This document shows, one piece after another, positions 26,865 through 35,437 of a stretch of 64,000 bases of DNA. Source of the DNA: Verrucomicrobiota bacterium (GTDB lineage Bacteria; Verrucomicrobiota; Verrucomicrobiia; Limisphaerales; JAEYXS01). The notes under the pieces were generated by a model, which ran no database searches, was not told where the DNA came from, and saw only the letters and a list, made by a program, of their open reading frames with translations. Position numbers and translations under genes: made by a program. Numbering within the stretch: position 1 is the stretch's first letter; every line of letters begins with the position of its first letter. The DNA lies in the NCBI GenBank assembly GCA_023431185.1, contig JAEYXS010000085.1, positions 1 to 64,000 of the forward strand, in the 5' to 3' direction.

Positions 26865-28175
26865 ATGTCCTATTTCAAAGACATCCCGAAGATCAAGTTC
26901 GAGGGGCCGAAATCCACGAACCCGCTCGCATTCAAGCACTACAACCCCACGCAGAAGATCGAAGGCAAGACCATGGCGGAGCATCTGCGCTTCTCCGTGG
27001 TGTATTGGCACACGATGCGCGGTCAAGGCGCGGACATGTTCGGTGCGCCGACGGCCATCCGCCCGTGGGATAATGGCAAAGACGTCATCGACACCGCCAA
27101 GGCCCGCGTGCCGGTGTTCTTCGACATCGTGGACAAGCTCGGTGCGCCTTACTACGCGTTCCATGACCGCGATATCGCGCCCCATGGCAAATCTCTCCGC
27201 GAATCGAACAAGTATCTCGACACCATCGTCGCTCTCCTGAAAGCGCAGCAGAAGCGCACGGGCATCAAACTCCTCTGGGGCACGGCCCAGCTCTTCGTGC
27301 ATCCGCGCTACATGCACGGTGCCGCCACGAGCTGCAATTCGGATGTGTTCGCGTTCGCTGCTGCGCAAGTGAAGAAGGCGCTGGAAGTGACTCATGAACT
27401 CGGTGGCGAAGGCTATACGTTCTGGGGCGGTCGTGAAGGTTACTCCACACTCTGGAACACGGACATGAAGCGCGAGCTGGAGCATCTCGCGAAGTTCCTG
27501 CACATGGCTGTGGATTATGCGAAAAAGATCGGGTTCAAAGGCCAGTTCTACATCGAGCCGAAACCGAAAGAACCGACCAAGCATCAGTATGATTCCGATG
27601 CCGCCGCATGCCTGAACTTCCTCCGGGAGTTTGACCTGTTGCCGCACTTCAAACTAAATCTGGAAACGAACCACGCCACGCTCGCCGGTCACACGATGCA
27701 GCATGAGATCGAGACCGCCGGCGCCGCGAACGCGCTAGGCAGCATCGATGCGAACACGGGCGATCTGCTGCTGGGATGGGACACGGACCAGTTCCCGACG
27801 GACATCTATCTCACCACACAGTGCATGCTGGGCATCCTGAAGTATGGTGGCTTCACGACGGGCGGTGTGAATTTCGACGCGAAAGTGCGCCGCGAAAGCA
27901 TCGACCCGGTGGATCTCTTCCACGCGCACATCGGCGGCATGGACGCCTTTGCCCGCGGCCTGAAGATCGCGGCTGCCATCCGCAAGGACGGTCGTCTCGC
28001 GGAGTTCGTCAAATCCCGCTATTCCTCCTGGGACAGCGGTCTCGGCAAGAGCATCGAAGAAGGCAAGGAAAGCTTCGAGACACTGGAAGCCTACATGCTC
28101 AAGAAGGGTGAAGCGAAGGCGAACACCAGCGGCCGTCAGGAATTCCTGGAGAACTTGATCAACGAGTTCATCTAA
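26865..28175 (+). CDS. xylA: Xylose isomerase
   Basis: Protein of 436 residues, the class II (E. coli-like) length. It interconverts D-xylose and D-xylulose, and D-glucose and D-fructose, with two divalent metals. The catalytic pair is in YAFHDRDIAPHG; metal ligands lie in FYIEPKPKEPTKHQYD near 230, KLNLETNHATLAGH near 263 and GSIDANTGDLLLGWDTDQFP cut here to SIDANTGD and GWDTDQFP near 295. Ribosome binding site AAAGAG at 26855-26860. No xylB, xylose transporter or xylR is close, so it may serve sugar isomerisation more generally. Confidence 0.95.
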   Translation: MSYFKDIPKIKFEGPKSTNPLAFKHYNPTQKIEGKTMAEHLRFSVVYWHTMRGQGADMFGAPTAIRPWDNGKDVIDTAKARVPVFFDIVDKLGAPYYAFHDRDIAPHGKSLRESNKYLDTIVALLKAQQKRTGIKLLWGTAQLFVHPRYMHGAATSCNSDVFAFAAAQVKKALEVTHELGGEGYTFWGGREGYSTLWNTDMKRELEHLAKFLHMAVDYAKKIGFKGQFYIEPKPKEPTKHQYDSDAAACLNFLREFDLLPHFKLNLETNHATLAGHTMQHEIETAGAANALGSIDANTGDLLLGWDTDQFPTDIYLTTQCMLGILKYGGFTTGGVNFDAKVRRESIDPVDLFHAHIGGMDAFARGLKIAAAIRKDGRLAEFVKSRYSSWDSGLGKSIEEGKESFETLEAYMLKKGEAKANTSGRQEFLENLINEFI

Positions 28176-28200
28176 AAAGTTTCAAACCAGTTTGCATAAC

Positions 28201-28232
28201 GGGCGACCAGCGATGGTCGCCCTTTCTTTTTT
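28201..28232 (+). terminator. Strong terminator after xylA
   Basis: GGGCGACC (28201-28208) pairs with GGTCGCCC (28215-28222) around a 6-base loop, followed by TTTCTTTTTT. It also overlaps the stop codon of the convergent TatD gene. Confidence 0.9.
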
Positions 28233-29031
28233 AATCACCAAACAACCGCTCAAAATTCTCCTCCACCTGCTTCGCCATATCTTCTATAGCCATCCCCCTT
28301 ACTTTTGCCAACCCCTCATACACTACGCGCAGGTTCGCCGGATGATTGATCGCTTTGCCCGTCGTTGAGTGGGTCAGGGGATTCTGATTCAATTCCTCCG
28401 GCAATGATTGATCTGGCGCATCCGTCTCTACCAACAAGCGTTCCAGTGGGATCTGCTTGAACACCTCGCGCTGGCGTTCCTTGCGCTCCAGCAAGTAGTA
28501 GCCGGGAAAGGAAAAGTAAGCCCCCAGCTTGGCGAGGGGTGCGATCAGTTCCGCCGACCCACCATAGGAATGCAGCAAAAATCCCCGCTCCGGCCTAGGT
28601 CCCTCACGCAGCAAATCCACCATCCGCCCCCAAGCCTGCAAACAATGGATGCTCGCCGCCACATTGCGTTCTGCGGCCAACCTCAGTTGCCACACGAACG
28701 CTTCCTCTTGTCCCTCATACGGCAGATCCGGTTTCCACTTATCCAAGCCGATCTCACCTACCACCGCCTTCGGTGTCTCATTTAAGTAACGCATCAACTC
28801 ACTCTGCCACCGCTCCGTGCGCTCATGCAGATACCACGGGTGATACCCAAAGCTCGCTTGCACCACCGGGAACTCCCGCGCCAGTTCTTGCACTTGCGCC
28901 CAGTCTTCCTCACACGCGCCATTCACCACCATCCGTGCGACACCTTCAGCTTCCGCCGCGGCAATTAGCTCCGCCTGCTTCCCGCCGAAGCGGTCATCTT
29001 GCAGATGATTATGGGCATCGTAGAGGCGCAC
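28231..29031 (-). CDS. TatD family metal-dependent hydrolase
   Basis: Protein of 266 residues of the TatD/YcfH amidohydrolase superfamily, cytoplasmic enzymes with 3'-5' exonuclease or related phosphoesterase activity. The N-terminal metal site is DAHNHLQDDRF (HxH), GEIGLDKW carries the bridging glutamate, and IHCLQAWG and LLHSYGG carry further His ligands; ETDAPDQSL holds the last Asp. It starts 6 bases after the stop of the heme-binding dehydrogenase gene, so the two share a transcript, an association that has no clear functional reason. Confidence 0.88.
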   Translation of the reverse strand: MRLYDAHNHLQDDRFGGKQAELIAAAEAEGVARMVVNGACEEDWAQVQELAREFPVVQASFGYHPWYLHERTERWQSELMRYLNETPKAVVGEIGLDKWKPDLPYEGQEEAFVWQLRLAAERNVAASIHCLQAWGRMVDLLREGPRPERGFLLHSYGGSAELIAPLAKLGAYFSFPGYYLLERKERQREVFKQIPLERLLVETDAPDQSLPEELNQNPLTHSTTGKAINHPANLRVVYEGLAKVRGMAIEDMAKQVEENFERLFGD

Positions 29032-29036
29032 GTCTT

Positions 29037-32000
29037 TTACTTCGCTCCCGGCAACGGCACCTGGCTGCGATGCATCAGGTACGCGATTAGGTCGCGCATC
29101 TGTTCCGGGCTCAACGCTTCCGCGAGGCCCTCGGGCATCAGCGACAGCGTGGACTCCGCCAGCTTGTCAACTTCGGTGAGTTCGATGGTCAATTGCTCCG
29201 TCATCGTCTGCACGGACAACGTCCGCGCCGTCTTCGAGCGGATCACACCGTTGAGCGTGCGCCCATCCTTCAGGTCGATCACCGACATGCGGAAGTCCGC
29301 GTTCACCACGCCGCTCGGATCGATGATGTTCTCCAGCAGATAATCCAGGTTGTCACGGCCTGCGCCTGTCAGATCGGGGCCGATGTGCCCGCCTTCGCCG
29401 TAAAGCTTGTGACAGTTCGCGCACGCCACATTGAAGATCTCGCGTCCCGCGCTCTTGTTCGCTTTCGACAGGACATCGGTCGTGAGTTTTCCTTTCCAGT
29501 CGGCCATGGCTTTCTTCTTGTCCGCATCGGAATCACGGATCACGCCCCACACCTCGCCGAGCCGTTGGTTCAGCTTCTCATCGTTGAAACTGCGGATCTG
29601 CCGCGCGTGGAAGGCGGATAAATCCTCCTTCGGCACCACGTTAGCGCCGATGGCATCCAGCAATGCCTTCGCGAACACCGCGCGTGAGACGAGCGTGGTG
29701 ATCAACTGCGCCCGCTCCGAATGATGGAAGCTCTTGTAAGCCTTCACGAGCTTGTCACCGATGAGCGGGTCGTTGAACTGCGCCAGTCCGCGGGCCGCCA
29801 CCGGATTCAGGAAACGCACGTTCAAGAGCTGCTCGCAGATCTGCCGCATGTCCGCCGGCTTGCTGTCGATGATCGTCTGCAAGGCCGCCTTCCGCGCCGC
29901 GATGTCCGCCTTGCCATCCAACGCCAGCGCCTTCACGTCATCCAGTGCGCGACCATCGCCGAAGACCACGCTCAATTCCCGCGCCAGTGTCGCCACTTTC
30001 TCATCCTTCGACTTGGCCGCGTCCTGCGCCAGTGAATCCCACGCGGTGGGCTTCGGTGCCTTGCGCCAGCCGCGCAATGCTTCCGAGAGACCCGTGAGCA
30101 CGTCCTTCTGGTACGCATCGGATTTCCGGGCCGCGACTTGCAACACCGCGTTCAGATGGCCGGGATTCTTCTCCATATCCTCCGCGAGCCGCCGAGTGAT
30201 GTACTGGCGCGTGGCGGGCAGTTCACACTTCGCCGCCAGCGAGGCCAGTTGCTCCGGGTGACTGTTCCCCAGCGGGATCAATCCATACCATACCATCAAC
30301 GGGATGTTATGATCCGCCGCATCTGCTTCGTGCGTGACCAGCACCGCGGCCAGCTCGGCCCGGCGATCCACCGGCAGCCGTTGCAGCGTGGAGGCCAGCA
30401 CCAGCCGCACCAGCGCGGACTTCTCCGCCTTCGCCAGGCGCACCAATTCCTTCAAGGTACCATCCACCGGCACCTTGTCCGCTCCGGCAGGACGCACACT
30501 CGCGGTCGTATCCAGCAACCAGCTATCCGTCAGAAAACGCACCGCCCACGCGCGGATGTATTCGCTCTCATGCTTCAACTGCTTCTTCAGAAACTCCTCA
30601 TCCGCCAGCCCCATCGCGTTGATCGCCCAGAGCACGCGCAGCTTCAGCGGCACATCCACCTCGCTCTTGTAGAGGTCGAAGGCATCCTTCGCTGAACTCT
30701 TCAACAACGTCCCTTGCTGCGCACGATCTGCCAGCTCCAGCCGGCACATCCGCGCGAACCACTCGTTGTAATGCCGTTGCAGATTGATCAACTGCCCATC
30801 CGTCAATACCCGCAGATCACGCAGTGCCGGGCGTTTCGGTTTGCCGTAAGTGATCTTGTAGATGCGACCGCTCTCGCGATGCACCCCGTTGTTCTCGTGG
30901 CACTCGCCCGTGTCGCTCCAGTCCAGCACATACACCCCACCATCCGGGCCATAGCTCAGCTCCATGCCGCGAAACCACTTGTCCGGGAAGAGCAACATGT
31001 CCTCGCCATGCTTGCCCACGTAGCCGGAGCCCTCGCGTTTCAGCACCTCACGGTTCACGCGCCGCCCGTGCATGTTCAGCGTGTAGAGCTTGTCCTGATA
31101 CTCGATCGGCCAGTTATCACCCTGATAGATCATCATGCCGATGTGCGCATGCCCGCCGCCGTAACCGTCCGCCTTGCCATCGCGCGAATCCGTCCAGCTC
31201 TTGCCCGTATCGAAATGCCAGTGATCCGCGTGTGTATCGATGAGCCCGTACGTGTGCGGATTCGGATCGATCGTATGGGCGCGGACGAAATGCGCTCCCG
31301 GGAAAGAATGCCACAAGTGCCCGTTCACCGTGTTGATGAAGAACAGCTCGCCATACTTGTCCCAGCCGTGACCCCACGGATTCGTCGTGCCCGCCGTCAA
31401 TGCCTCCAACGCCTTCGTGCGCGGATGATACCGCCACATGCCGCCCCGCATCGGCAGCCGTTCCTTCTCCGGCGTGCCCGGCACACCGATGTCACCGGGG
31501 CTGGACGCGCCGCAACGCCCATACAGCCAGCCATCCGGCCCGAAGCGCAGTCCGTTCGCGAAATTATGATAATTCTCCGGCGGGATGCGGAACCCATCTA
31601 TCACCGTCTCCGCCGGACCATCCGGCTTGTCATCGCCATCGCGGTCCGGGATGAAGATCACCTGCGGCGGGCACATCAGCCACACCCCGCCCAGGCCCAC
31701 CTCGATGCTCGTGAGCATCTGCACTTGGTCCGTGAACACCGTGCGCCGGTCGAATTTCCCGTCACCATCGCGGTCCTCGAAGATCAGCACGCGATCCCGC
31801 AGGTTCATATCGAACTTCAGCTTGCGCTCCGCGTAAGTGTAATTCTCCGCCACCCACAGGCGCCCGCGCGAATCCCACGTCATCGCGATGGGATTCTGCA
31901 CATCCGGCTCCGCCGCATAGACCGTGGCCTTGAACCCCGGCGGCAGCTTCAGATCCTTGATCACCTCGTCCGGCGACATGATCTTCACACTCAGATCCGT

Positions 32001-32111
32001 CTCGCTGTTATAAGGCTTGGGAAAATCAGCCCCCTCCGTGCGAGCGAGCGCCACCGCCACCATCGTGAGCACAGCGGCGAACAACCTGTTGGATACAAAC
32101 CCAGTCTTCAT
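29037..32111 (-). CDS. Secreted membrane-bound dehydrogenase-like protein with HEAT-like repeats and C-terminal heme domain
   Basis: Protein of 1024 residues. The ATG at 32111 begins a signal peptide (NRLFAAVLTMVAVALARTEG); the open frame upstream is not protein-like. Order: a beta-propeller sugar/sorbosone dehydrogenase-like domain (about 45-440; blocks LPPGFKATVYAAEPDVQNP, WGHGWDKYGELFFINT, and FPDKWFRGMELSYGPDGGVY cut here to GMELSYGPDGG), an alpha-helical HEAT-like region (about 450-850), and a cytochrome c-like domain with CANCH (C897-H901), followed by GGHIGPDLTGAGR and NIIDPSG. This matches the heme-binding dehydrogenases widespread in planctomycetes and verrucomicrobia (TIGR02603/TIGR02604). 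Probably periplasmic oxidation of a sugar or alcohol. Confidence 0.9.
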   Translation of the reverse strand: MKTGFVSNRLFAAVLTMVAVALARTEGADFPKPYNSETDLSVKIMSPDEVIKDLKLPPGFKATVYAAEPDVQNPIAMTWDSRGRLWVAENYTYAERKLKFDMNLRDRVLIFEDRDGDGKFDRRTVFTDQVQMLTSIEVGLGGVWLMCPPQVIFIPDRDGDDKPDGPAETVIDGFRIPPENYHNFANGLRFGPDGWLYGRCGASSPGDIGVPGTPEKERLPMRGGMWRYHPRTKALEALTAGTTNPWGHGWDKYGELFFINTVNGHLWHSFPGAHFVRAHTIDPNPHTYGLIDTHADHWHFDTGKSWTDSRDGKADGYGGGHAHIGMMIYQGDNWPIEYQDKLYTLNMHGRRVNREVLKREGSGYVGKHGEDMLLFPDKWFRGMELSYGPDGGVYVLDWSDTGECHENNGVHRESGRIYKITYGKPKRPALRDLRVLTDGQLINLQRHYNEWFARMCRLELADRAQQGTLLKSSAKDAFDLYKSEVDVPLKLRVLWAINAMGLADEEFLKKQLKHESEYIRAWAVRFLTDSWLLDTTASVRPAGADKVPVDGTLKELVRLAKAEKSALVRLVLASTLQRLPVDRRAELAAVLVTHEADAADHNIPLMVWYGLIPLGNSHPEQLASLAAKCELPATRQYITRRLAEDMEKNPGHLNAVLQVAARKSDAYQKDVLTGLSEALRGWRKAPKPTAWDSLAQDAAKSKDEKVATLARELSVVFGDGRALDDVKALALDGKADIAARKAALQTIIDSKPADMRQICEQLLNVRFLNPVAARGLAQFNDPLIGDKLVKAYKSFHHSERAQLITTLVSRAVFAKALLDAIGANVVPKEDLSAFHARQIRSFNDEKLNQRLGEVWGVIRDSDADKKKAMADWKGKLTTDVLSKANKSAGREIFNVACANCHKLYGEGGHIGPDLTGAGRDNLDYLLENIIDPSGVVNADFRMSVIDLKDGRTLNGVIRSKTARTLSVQTMTEQLTIELTEVDKLAESTLSLMPEGLAEALSPEQMRDLIAYLMHRSQVPLPGAK

Positions 32112-32210
32112 GCAATGCGATGAGTGTAACGCCTGCAACGCCCTGCGAAAGGACAGAAATGCACTCGCGAATCCGTAGCTGTTTTTGCAAGATTGTGCGT
32201 GAAATGTTCT

Positions 32211-32235
32211 CCCTCTCCTCTTAATGAGGAGAGGG
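32211..32235. repeat. CTCTCCC-family hairpin
   Basis: CCCTCTCCTC pairs with GAGGAGAGGG around TTAAT (10-bp stem), followed by GCAGGGGTGAGG. Related hairpins occur at 35348-35360, 40730-40761 and 53155-53276. Confidence 0.7.
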
Positions 32236-32856
32236 CAGGGGTGAGGAGTGAGCGAGCCTAAGGTGTAAATTTTGCTGTGGAAGCCTTCCTGCCTGCTCCT
32301 TGCTTCGACTGTCCCTGTCTTTTTCATACGCCTCCAATCTGCCAGAAAATCTGCACCTCCGTTAGCCTTGCGTTCCACTACGTTCCAATGCGTTCACACA
32401 AAATGTTGCCCTTCGCCCCGTTTCTTCCTTCTCGTGAGGCCGAACTTCGGCCTCTTCGCTCTTCATTGGCACCACCCTGTCACGGTTCGCCGCCCTGCGT
32501 TATCCTTCCACTCGCTACAACTCACTCCAGCTACACAAAATTTCAATTTCATGTCTCCCTTTTTCAGGAAACCGGATTTCGACATCTTCATTCTGCCCTC
32601 TTCATTTCTCCACTCATCCTGCCCGACTTTTTGAACATCCGTTAGCCTTCGGTGCGGCCGGTGAGCCCGGTGGAGACAAAATTTCAGAATAAACCGCCGC
32701 CTCCCCCGTAGCGCAAGCGTCCTCGCTTGCCGTCCGTTGGAGCGCGACTGCTTGCCCCGGCAAAAGTTTCGGGGTCCGAGTCGCAGCAACACCCTAAGCA
32801 ACGCCAGGCCAGTTCTGAAAAAGCTCCCGCCAAGAATCCTCTCTCCTGTGGACGTT

Positions 32857-32887
32857 GGAAGTTGAGCGTTGAAAGTTGGACGTTCTG
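32857..32887. repeat. GTTGGA-type short tandem repeat
   Basis: GACGTTGGAAGTTGAGCG, then TTGAAAGTTGGACGTT: imperfect units of 7-8 bases. Related in style to the direct repeats at 35391-35434 and 39071-39114. Confidence 0.5.
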
Positions 32888-33149
32888 CGCCTTCCCAGTT
32901 TTGGAGCGCCGGCGTCTCGCCGGCAGCAACACCCCAAAGCAAAGTCGGCTCTAATATCCCATCAAATCCCTCGCGCCTCCTCCTCAAACCGAACCACAAC
33001 GTGGTTCAAATCCATCAGCCCAGTGGTTGATTTGCAACGCAGGAGCAAATCTACCCTGGGTAACCGTCCATAAAACCCACTACCCGGAACGGGTTGCACC
33101 CTCTGGCCTTACCACTTACCGATGTCCACTCTTTCAGTGAAATGTCACG

Positions 33150-33983
33150 TCAGCGTGCATTCTTCACAAGATACTCCGCGATTTCATCCCACTTCAGGAT
33201 TCTCGCCAGTTCGATGGCATCTTTGCCACTGTTGGTTTTCTTTTTCGCATCCGCCCCATACTTCACTAGCAGCTTGACTGCGCCGAAATTCCCGGCCAAT
33301 GCCTCGTGATGGAGCATCGTCCAGCCGTCTTCATCGGCTTGGAGGTAAGGGCCGGCATCTTTCTGCAAAGACTCCTCGATCTTCGGTAACATGTTCACGC
33401 ACATCACATGCTCCTGATGACCCGCTGGCTTGTCTGGTTGTGCCGGGGTTTCCTTCTTCCCGCCGAACAGTTTGCCCAGAAAGCCGGTCTTTTTCTTGCG
33501 TTCCTCCGAAGGATCGATCCGGATTTCGTCAGGCTCACCGAAGTCCAGACCCCACGCGGCATCATGTTCCTTGCGTTCACCCTTGCTCATATTCGCACGC
33601 ATCGCATTGACGCTGAAGGCACCATAAGCCACCCTGCTGCTAACGATCATCCAATCTTCCAGCTGGGAAAAAGGTGCGGAGACGGCGTCACCTTGTTTCA
33701 CTGATTTTAACCAGTTAGGCGAGTTCATCAAAACTCCTGAAAGCACCTCGCCATCGAACTCCACAGCATCCACCCACATGTGTTCGGACTCCGGACTTTC
33801 CGAGTTGTTATCGGCGAAAGGAAGCTTGATTAGCATCATATCGAATGCCGGGATTATGCGTCTTCTCTCCCAGGAAACTTCTCGCCAGAAATACTTGAAT
33901 GAAGCCTTGGCCCGCTCATTGGCTTTTATCATGCTCGGATCACCCGAAAACATGAATACCGGTTCTCCGTGTCCTTCGCTCAT
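33150..33983 (-). CDS. DUF2314 domain protein with ankyrin repeats
   Basis: Protein of 277 residues from the ATG at 33983; 18 residues of an upstream extension are not supported. The DUF2314 domain spans about 10-150 (ANERAKASFKYFWREV, FAVLM-like block GVLMNSPNWLKSVKQGD). A charged linker with GLFGGKKE-like residues follows, then ankyrin repeats at about 205-275 (DGWTMLHHEALAGN, VKLLVKYGADAKKK). No signal peptide. DUF2314 appears in small proteins of unknown role in several phyla; the ankyrin part suggests protein binding. Function unknown. Confidence 0.75.
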   Translation of the reverse strand: MSEGHGEPVFMFSGDPSMIKANERAKASFKYFWREVSWERRRIIPAFDMMLIKLPFADNNSESPESEHMWVDAVEFDGEVLSGVLMNSPNWLKSVKQGDAVSAPFSQLEDWMIVSSRVAYGAFSVNAMRANMSKGERKEHDAAWGLDFGEPDEIRIDPSEERKKKTGFLGKLFGGKKETPAQPDKPAGHQEHVMCVNMLPKIEESLQKDAGPYLQADEDGWTMLHHEALAGNFGAVKLLVKYGADAKKKTNSGKDAIELARILKWDEIAEYLVKNAR

Positions 33984-34129
33984 GGATTTATTTCTCGGTT
34001 GATGGTGGACCGTATGAGGCTGAACCTTCCGCGTCACAAAATCAAGAGCAGGCAGCCGAGTAGAACCAATAGGGGAGGGTAACTGCCAAACCTTCGAGTT
34101 ACGCCATACGCATCACGCATTACATTTCC

Positions 34130-35011
34130 CTACTTCCCCAGCACCATCACGATCGCCGCCAGCATCAGCACCGCCCCCGCAAGCCGCCACTTCAGCACCG
34201 CCGCACCCAGATGCTGCTCTTGGTTCTTGAACCAGTGGCCGATGAGCCACACCGCCACCACGCTCCACAGCCCGCGTGAGCTGTAGATGATGTTCGAGGC
34301 CGTCGCCTTCCCATAGATCGCCAACGTGGAGATGAACAGCACCGCCTGCGCGGACATGAAGAAGCCGCCGCCCACCAGCCATTTCCACGCCGGACGCGGG
34401 ATCGCCCGGAGCGGTGCGTGAAAGAGCGGGATGAAGGCGAGTGAGAACACCGCCACCATCGCCATCATCAACGGCAGGAAGCGGCCCGCACCCCAGCGCG
34501 GCGAATACTTCTGCACGAACACATCGAACAACGCGAAGAGCAGGGCCGCCGCACCAGCGGCCACGATCGTGCCGGTCACATGATGATGCTCCTTCTTCTG
34601 CCCGCCCTGATTCAGCAAGCCGATGGCCGCCACGCTCATCACCGAGGAGATCCAGAGCTTGAGCGGCACGGATTCGGCTGTAAGCAGCGTGGTGAACAGC
34701 GCCACCAAGATGATCTTCACCCCGAGCACCGGCGTGGCGATGGACACATCCCCCTTGTTCAACGCCTGAAACGTCAGCACTTGCCCGCCCACGAAGAGCA
34801 GGGCGGTGACCGCCGGTTGCCACACATGCTCCCAGCCCGGAAACGATCCGCCCATGAGCAGCAGCGGCAGAAAGACGATGCCCGTGATGATGTTCGCCAC
34901 GAAGGTGGTGCGATACACCCCCACGCCATAATCGCCCGAGCGCTTCACCAGCAGCACGCCCAGCACGTAGAACCAACTGGCGATCAAAGGCAGCAGCAGA
35001 TAGGCGGGCAT
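34130..35011 (-). CDS. EamA/DMT family transporter
   Basis: Protein of 293 residues with ten hydrophobic helices in two related halves, the pattern of the drug/metabolite transporter superfamily EamA domain. The second half starts near residue 150 after a short His-rich loop (KKEHHHVTG). Inner-membrane export or import of a small metabolite is expected; the substrate is unknown. It lies alone between the ankyrin protein and a REP-rich region. Confidence 0.82.
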   Translation of the reverse strand: MPAYLLLPLIASWFYVLGVLLVKRSGDYGVGVYRTTFVANIITGIVFLPLLLMGGSFPGWEHVWQPAVTALLFVGGQVLTFQALNKGDVSIATPVLGVKIILVALFTTLLTAESVPLKLWISSVMSVAAIGLLNQGGQKKEHHHVTGTIVAAGAAALLFALFDVFVQKYSPRWGAGRFLPLMMAMVAVFSLAFIPLFHAPLRAIPRPAWKWLVGGGFFMSAQAVLFISTLAIYGKATASNIIYSSRGLWSVVAVWLIGHWFKNQEQHLGAAVLKWRLAGAVLMLAAIVMVLGK

Positions 35012-35099
35012 GATTCAGTTACGTAACGTCAAAGGTCGCCGGGCCAACGCCCCGGCGAGATACTTGTAAAGCGAACCACCCCGCCCGACAAATGGGAAA

Positions 35100-35134
35100 T
35101 GACCCGCGTAGCCGCCGAGATAGGGAGGTGGACC
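35100..35134. repeat. REP-like unit A, copy 2
   Basis: Shares TGACCCGC and GCCGCCGAGATA with 10311-10347; the right arm is AGGTGGA instead of AGGCGGA. Confidence 0.6.
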
Positions 35135-35390
35135 CCATCGTAGCAGCCGACGTTAGGAGGCACTAACCTCTGGAATGATCATGCAGCAATCGTTCTCAGG
35201 GAGTGCCAGCGGCACGTCACGATGGTAGCCGTGGGTGAAACCCACGGATCAATGGCAAAAGGGATTTGTGCGTCGCGTAGCGACGCTGTGAAGGAGTCTG
35301 TTCAATGCGTCACTACGTGATAGCATCTACCGCTCCATCCTCCTTATCCCCTCGGAGGGGAGAAGGATTGAGGATGAGGGGTGCCCGTCT

Positions 35391-35434
35391 TTCGATGTTC
35401 AGAGTTCGGTGTTGGATGTTCGATGTTTTCCCAT
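35391..35434. repeat. 44-bp direct repeat, left copy
   Basis: TTCGATGTTCAGAGTTCGGT, then GTTGGATGTTCGATG, then TTTTCCCATC. Almost the same unit is at 39071-39114 in the same orientation, 3.68 kb away. The unit is itself made of 7-8 base repeats (GATGTTC). Confidence 0.85.
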
Positions 35435-35437
35435 CCC

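Larger units (their letters stand above)
32112..33149. other. Non-coding region with repeats
   Basis: About 1 kb without a supported gene. It holds a 10-bp perfect hairpin at 32211-32235 and a run of short repeats built on GTTGGA/GTTGAG at about 32857-32887. A GC-rich hairpin-like stretch around 32898-32922 reads GCGCCGGCGTCTCGCCGGC. Open frames present are short and mutually overlapping. Confidence 0.6.
35012..35437. other. REP-rich intergenic region
   Basis: About 425 bases packed with inverted repeats and no gene: hairpins at 35036-35058 (TCGCCGGG with CCCGGCGA), unit A at 35100-35134, 35229-35247 (CCGTGGGT with ACCCACGG), 35270-35286 (GCGTCGC with GCGACGC), a CTCTCCC-type hairpin near 35348-35360, and the direct repeat at 35391-35434. 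Confidence 0.7.

Noticed and set aside
30714..32123. A 469-codon plus-strand open frame across the dehydrogenase-like gene
   Set aside because: Antisense to a gene with CANCH and propeller motifs; translation is low-complexity.
32272..33309. Several small plus-strand frames in the 32.1-33.1 kb gap
   Set aside because: They overlap each other, are rich in Ser/Pro/Arg from GC-poor repeats, and have no start signals.
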